Assembly (NCBI GenBank): GCA_003952965.2
Contig: CM025852.1
Location: forward strand, 2,835,752 to 2,899,751
Direction of reading: 5' to 3'
DNA from: Morella rubra
Taxonomy: Eukaryota > Streptophyta > Magnoliopsida > Fagales > Myricaceae
DNA length: 64,000 nucleotides
Part shown: in pieces, positions 58,996 to 64,000 of the stretch
Position numbering within the stretch: position 1 is the first letter of the stretch
How the letters are laid out: every line of letters begins with the position of its first letter
Made by a program: the position numbers and the translations under genes
Notes under the pieces: generated by a model
What the model was told of the DNA's origin: nothing
Databases searched by the model: none
What the model saw: the letters and a program-made list of their open reading frames with translations, nothing else

Positions 58996-60227
58996 CTTCC
59001 TCACTCTAGAAATAAACGCGTGTTTTTAGCTGGCTGCTGGAGCCAACAATTGGTGAAAAGCTTTCGTAACGCCGTTTACTGCATCGTTACTAAAGCACAG
59101 TTCCTCCCGCCTTAACAACTTGAATTCGCAACAAAAGTGAAAAGCTTTGAGTAATTACGTGGGCGTAACAAATGTTTTTGATCCGCGTGTTGAATTTGAT
59201 GCATTTTGACAGCTGAAAGTCTGAAACAGCGACCTTTACGAATACCATCAGGTGCTTTAAAGCTACAAATGTTAACGCTATATTAGGGCGGGCGTAGTTA
59301 TCGGCTTTGCAAAGTCACCCCGTCTGGTCAGCGGCGGCTGTGCAAGACCACAACGGTTCTCAGGTTTATTGCAATAGAATTTCAATACTTCCAATACGAG
59401 CATAGAAAGTGATTTTTGATTACAAAACTCCCAGGCATCACATGGGAAAAAGGGATCCAATTTCAACTACTTTCCAAAAACAATGCAATGAACGATAAGT
59501 TAACTCCCCCCCTCCCCCATAACATAACGTTTCCTCTCTAGAAAAATAATAATAGGTAAACATCGGATAATAGAAAATTAAGACTTTTTTGAAAAAAATC
59601 CTCCCTTTCACTCCATTTCATACGGAACCCTTTGAAGAGAACATAAGCCATTTCAACATTTTGTAGTCAACACAGCTAATGCGTGTACATACATTTCACA
59701 GCTGATGTTTTGAGCCCCTTTGTTGGATCTGGTCCGAATCAAAGATTCATTTTGAAGCGTCAATACAGAGAGCCATTGGTTTGGCCTTCTCATTTGTAAA
59801 TTTCAGGGACTCTTCTGTGGAAAATCACGAAGACATTTTTGAGTTGAATGGTTCTGTTTCAGCTCCTTTTGCGCGTGTACTGAATTCTTGGTGGGTCTCA
59901 CATTAACCGCGATCTTGATCCTGAGTTTTGGCTGGTTTGGGGAAGAAAAACTCTTCGTTTTGTTTGATTCATTGAGTTGGCTTCCGAATATCAGGTTGTG
60001 CTCAGAAAATCTTGGTGGTTATTAGTGGATTTGGATGTACATGTGGGTGATTGAATATTATTGAGGGTTTCTTGGTAAACTCGAATTGGATCGGTGGTAT
60101 GGCGAAGAATTGAAACTTTTTGGGTGGTTTTGGATAGGAAGCCCCTTTAGGGTTTTGCTTGTGAGAGGTTTAGTCATTGATGAAATGAAAAGGATAGTAT
60201 GCGTTTGGACTAACAAATCAACAATTG
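58996..60227. other. Formin upstream region
   Basis: No gene seen. It contains the promoter and 5' leader of the formin; a transcription start cannot be fixed by eye. Confidence 0.5.
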
Positions 60228-63200
60228 ATGGGTCTCGTAAAGACAAGTTTTTTTATCGTCTTTGTAAGTCTGCTTTGTACCATTGCAGTACTAAGTTCCG
60301 AAGGGAGGAACAGTGACGAGGAGGCGTTTCTCAGGCAATTAGTTGATCCGGAGTCTGGGAAGATAGATGAAGACACGGTGAGAGACTATAACCTTGTTGT
60401 TTTTAAAGTATTATTTCCTTGGAATCATTCTTGTGGGGAGTATTATCCTCGATGCAATTCGATAACATGTTCCAAACTGAAAGAATTTGTTTTTTCTTTC
60501 TACATTCTTGTTTGCAGCATTACTTATATGAGGATTTTTACACCAAATTATATGCTTTTATTGTATGATAATAACAGCAGAAATTGTGGCTGATGAAACT
60601 GTCATTTGAAACAAAGTTAGTGCCAATGGTAATCCAGTTGAAGAATGTGTCACCTTAGTTTCTCCTAGATCATTGTAGACAATGTACTAGTCGAGGGTAA
60701 AAGTTTTTCGTTTGAAGTACTCAACTCCAGATTGTCATATTGTTGCATTTTCTACAGTTATTTGTTTGAAGTGAAATAGTTTGATGTCGAAAGCCGTAAT
60801 ATTCATGCTGTATTTAGGTAATCTATTCATGCTTACAAAAACTAAGATTAATCTCTGAAAAAAGGAGAGCAAACAATAAATAATATGAAAGAAGAAAAAG
60901 GACAGGAAAAAAAAAACTTGAAAATACAATTTAAAAATTTTGCTTGCATCCACTTTTATTAATGAGTTCGACTTTAAATGGCTTACATGCCTGCACGTGT
61001 TTGTGGAGAGCATGAATGTGGAACCATAACAATATTGAGATAGTTTTCAATTCAGCGTATGGTGCGAATGTTGCTGAGATTATAGGAGACCAATTCATTT
61101 ATTTACATGTATTGCGACAAATGCTCACAGCTTTTGTGCTTTGATATCATGGTTGTGCTTCAGAAGTTTCCAAATAACGTTTGGTACATGGATTATGCTT
61201 CCACATGCTTTCAATGTGTACAGTTCACTTCTTTTCTGCCCGCCCCCCCCCCTCTCCTCCTCTCATCATGGGCTTGGATTGGGGGTGGTGGCATGAACTG
61301 GCCTTTACTATGTTTAATAACCCTGATAACCCTGCAGCTATCTTGGCATTGCAATTAGCATTTAGGATTTGGAATTAGATGAGTCTTCTTATTGGTAAAA
61401 GCTTATTCTTGTATGTTCTAGTGGATAGGAAGTCATGGATTTGAGTCTCCACAGGTAGGTCTGTAAGAGGATGAGACTCATGCCAATTCTCCCTACTCGC
61501 TGTCTTCTCGCCTCTATATCTTTGGTGGGGCCAGTGCCAGGTTATAGCTCAACAAGTAAGAGTGAGGTAGGAAATCCCAACGTCTACTCTGGTAATGAGT
61601 GGCCACTGTTAAGAGTGGGATTGAGTTGACGGAGTGTATCACCTAAGTTAATAAGTATTTTAAGGTTTCGAATTTAACTCTCTTTTCTGGTACGATAACA
61701 CTCCTCTCATCCGTGTTGCACAAATGTAGGCATCTAGATTTTTTTTGGAAACTCGCACGTCTTGACATTAAAAGTACCTTCTATTATTTGGGTCTATGTT
61801 CATTCTTGAAGTGTAGTCCCTTCATCTCATTTTATTTCTCTAACGTCTTTGGGTCTACCATAAATGCTTTTCACTTCGTGGAGTCAAAGAAAAGATATGT
61901 AGTAACTTTTAAACGTATATCTAAGAGGAAAAGAGTGTTCATTTAAGCTCAAATTAATGAAAGAGTCTTAGAAGGGACAGTTGTTGGTTGGCGGTAGCGT
62001 ATAATGCAGTAACAGTGTTTGAAGGCAATAAATGACCTTTCCTTCAAAGATAGTCCCACAAGTGGGCAAAATAAAGGCTATTGGTTTTTTTGTATTTCGT
62101 ATGTATTATTGAGGCTTACCTGAAGTGTCAAGGGTAGAGAGATTACTCTTTTTTAGCTTTTAAGACGACATTCAACTATAGTATGGTACTTAACAAGGCA
62201 CAACTAAGATTGACTGACATTCTCCTTCTGCAGGCGGAGGTATTATGGATCAGTTGCAGGCAAGATTTGATCCATTTAAGCGAAGCTGTTGGGGATCTTG
62301 ACTTATGCTTTGTGGAGGAAACATCCGGTGGTACTGAGGATGTCAATTCAAGATTTCGGTCATTAGCAACGGAAAACATGCAGAAAATAATTGGGGTCCT
62401 GCATCCTGCGTTGAAAAGAACGCTTTTAGATTGTTTTAGAAAGAACAATATCCTGTTTCATGTCTCTGGAGAAGAAGCTGGCTCCAAAATTTGGTATGCC
62501 GAGTATATTGGTTCCCTATACCCCAGGGTTGATGCTCCTAGAAGGCATTTGGGTGCTGAATTGCTTCAGAGCATTACTGGAGAACCATCCCCAGCCCCCG
62601 GAGTTGGATCAGGTTTTTCCAGTCCAGTACCATCTCCTGATGCAGCACTATCCCCTGCCCCTGTACCTTCCAGCAATCCAGCTTCTACTCCTCAACCGTC
62701 TGCTGTGTCTCCACGAGAGCCCTTTTTTCCGCAAGTTGTTAACAATTCAAGTATTCAACCTCCAGCTAATGAATATTCTTCTGCAAGTCCAGATTCTAGT
62801 ATAAATGTTCAGGGAAATAAGCAGAGTGGTAGCCATAAATCTGTTGTTATTGCTGTTGTTGTAACTGCATCAGTGACATTTGTAGTTGCAGCACTATTCT
62901 TTCTATGCTACATGAAGTGTTGTAGGACAGGCTCTGGAGGAAGACGAAATGATGAGAGGCCCCTGCTCAGTCTGAGCATGAGCGACTTCTCTGTTGGTAT
63001 ATTTTCCCACGTGACCTTCTATTGAAATCTCAATTGGTCAAAACAGTTTTGACGTTATTTGTGATGTCGATCTTTCAGGTGCTTCACCAAAGTCTTTTCC
63101 TCATGGAAATTCAACAAAAGAAGGGCAGGTTGAGCATCACTCATTTGGGAATGACTCAAATAATCACAAAAAGGGCTCATCATTGGATGGAAATTTCCAT

Positions 63201-64000
63201 ATGCAGTCTCATATTCTCCACAGCTCACCACACAAAACTTCATCAGTAGGAGCTGCAGGTGGTGTTGCCAAATTCTCACCCGAATCATTTGATGCATCAA
63301 GCGATGTTAATGGACAAGTACTGCCTCTTCCTCCTGGAAGGGTGGTGACCCCCGCATCTGTACTTCTTTCTCAGAAGCCTCCTACTGGCGGGGCAGATCC
63401 TCTTCCTCCTGAACCACCTTCCTCCTTTAGGCCTCCTCCAAGCAAGGCTGGTCCACCTCCTTTACCTCCCGTAGCACCTCCCTCTCTGAAACCTTCTTCT
63501 AGTGGTGGAGGCCCTCGCCCTCCGGGACCACCACCTCCACCTCCACCGGCACATTTACCTGCAAGCACTAAAACTGGTCCTCCTCCACCAGCTCCTCCAA
63601 GGAGTGGTGTTCCTCCTCCTCGGCCACCTCAACCAATTGGCTTAGGCACAAAGGGAGCTCGACCACCTGTGGGAATGAAACATTCATCAAATGCCACATC
63701 TAATGAAGAAGCTGGTTCAGAGGGTGATGCTGATGCTCCTAAAGCAAAGCTAAAGCCATTTTTCTGGGATAAGGTTCTAGCCAGCCCTGATCAATCAATG
63801 GTGTGGCATCAGATTAAATCAGGATCGTTTCAGTAAGTTGGAAATTTATTTTTTATTTTTTATTTTTTTGCTTCGGTAAGTACAGATGATCAGCTGCTTA
63901 TTCGAGTTTATTTCTAATTTTAAAGGTTCAATGAAGAGATGATAGAAACTCTGTTTGGGTATAATGTTGTCGATAAGAACACAAATGTACGCAAGAAGGA
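60228..64000 (+). CDS. Type I formin (FH2 actin nucleator), 5' part, runs off the window
   Basis: Plant type I formins sit in the plasma membrane and nucleate and bundle actin. Exons: 60228-60377, 62234-62996, 63079-63832 and 63926 to the edge, all GT-AG and in phase, about 580 residues so far. The ATG at 60228 gives a signal peptide (MGLVKTSFFIVFVSLLCTIA). An extracellular domain follows (HPALKRTLLDCFRKNN, YIGSLYPRVDAPRR), then a Pro/Ser-rich wall-facing stretch. One membrane span (SVVIAVVVTASVTFVVAALF, then CYMKCCR) leads to the cytosolic part, with an FH1 proline-rich region (runs such as GPPPPPPPAHLP). The FH2 start KLKPFFWDKVLASPDQSMVW follows, then FNEEMIETLFGYN. The 1.86-kb first intron holds repeat-derived sequence. 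The subgroup is not assigned. Confidence 0.93.
61415..61700 (+). repeat. Possible tRNA-derived SINE fragments in formin intron 1
   Basis: Box-A/box-B-like pairs: TTCTAGTGGATAGGA with GGATTTGAGTCTCC (61420-61455), and ATAGCTCAACAAGTAAGAG (about 61544-61562) with GGTTTCGAATTTAAC (61662-61676). Spacing and wording fit degenerate tRNA-related SINEs; tails and duplications are not clear. Confidence 0.35.

Noticed and set aside
1-64000. Bacterial operons, CRISPR arrays, riboswitches or organelle DNA
   Set aside because: Nothing of the kind is seen; introns and gene families are those of a plant nuclear genome.

Overview
The window is nuclear DNA of a flowering plant, most likely a woody eudicot. 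The evidence is GT-AG introns at family-typical positions, plant-only gene families (PR-5 thaumatin-like, TPS-a terpene synthase, class VI small heat shock protein, type I formin, three-repeat MYB), an AT-rich intergenic background, and many non-autonomous DNA transposons. One run of exactly 1000 N (34558-35557) is a scaffold gap. No rRNA, tRNA or CRISPR was seen.

Layout. 0-1.1 kb: an F-box-like gene remnant whose 5' part lies in a head-to-head inverted repeat at the window edge. 2.1-2.9 kb: a hAT-type element with an 8-bp target duplication. 3.4-22.4 kb: five thaumatin-like (PR-5) genes, one on + and four on -, linked by repeated flanks, so the cluster grew by tandem duplication. Only the fourth (17103-17789) is an uninterrupted 228-codon gene; the others carry different lesions. 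Among them lie a copia fragment, a MULE with 0.4-kb terminal inverted repeats, a MITE in the promoter of the intact gene, two MYB exon remnants and a CACTA-type end followed by a 21-bp-phased repeat array. 25.1-28.8 kb: a degenerate MYB3R gene. 31.25-34.0 kb: a complete nine-exon UDP-glucose 4-epimerase gene.

After the gap: a gypsy RNase H fragment and a CACTA-like end (36-37 kb). Then come two copies of a sesquiterpene-synthase block. Copy 1 (38.0-40.3 kb) has all seven exons but is broken. Copy 2 (44.7-47.2 kb) lost its last two exons and its start codon. Between them are a 54-bp tandem array (40.9-41.8 kb) and a Bet v 1/MLP-like gene. A 3.6-kb segment containing the 5' part of terpene synthase copy 2 and a class VI small heat shock gene is tandemly duplicated (46.8-50.4 and 50.4-54.0 kb), with a 32-bp templated filler at the junction; both heat shock copies are intact. 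54-60 kb holds mainly transposon-derived sequence. The window ends inside a type I formin (60.2-64 kb) that enters its FH2 domain at the edge.

Overall this is a defence-gene neighbourhood (PR-5, terpene synthase, MLP) with active gene birth and decay, next to stable housekeeping genes (UGE, formin). Many lesions are single-base indels, so assembly error must be excluded for some of the pseudogene calls.
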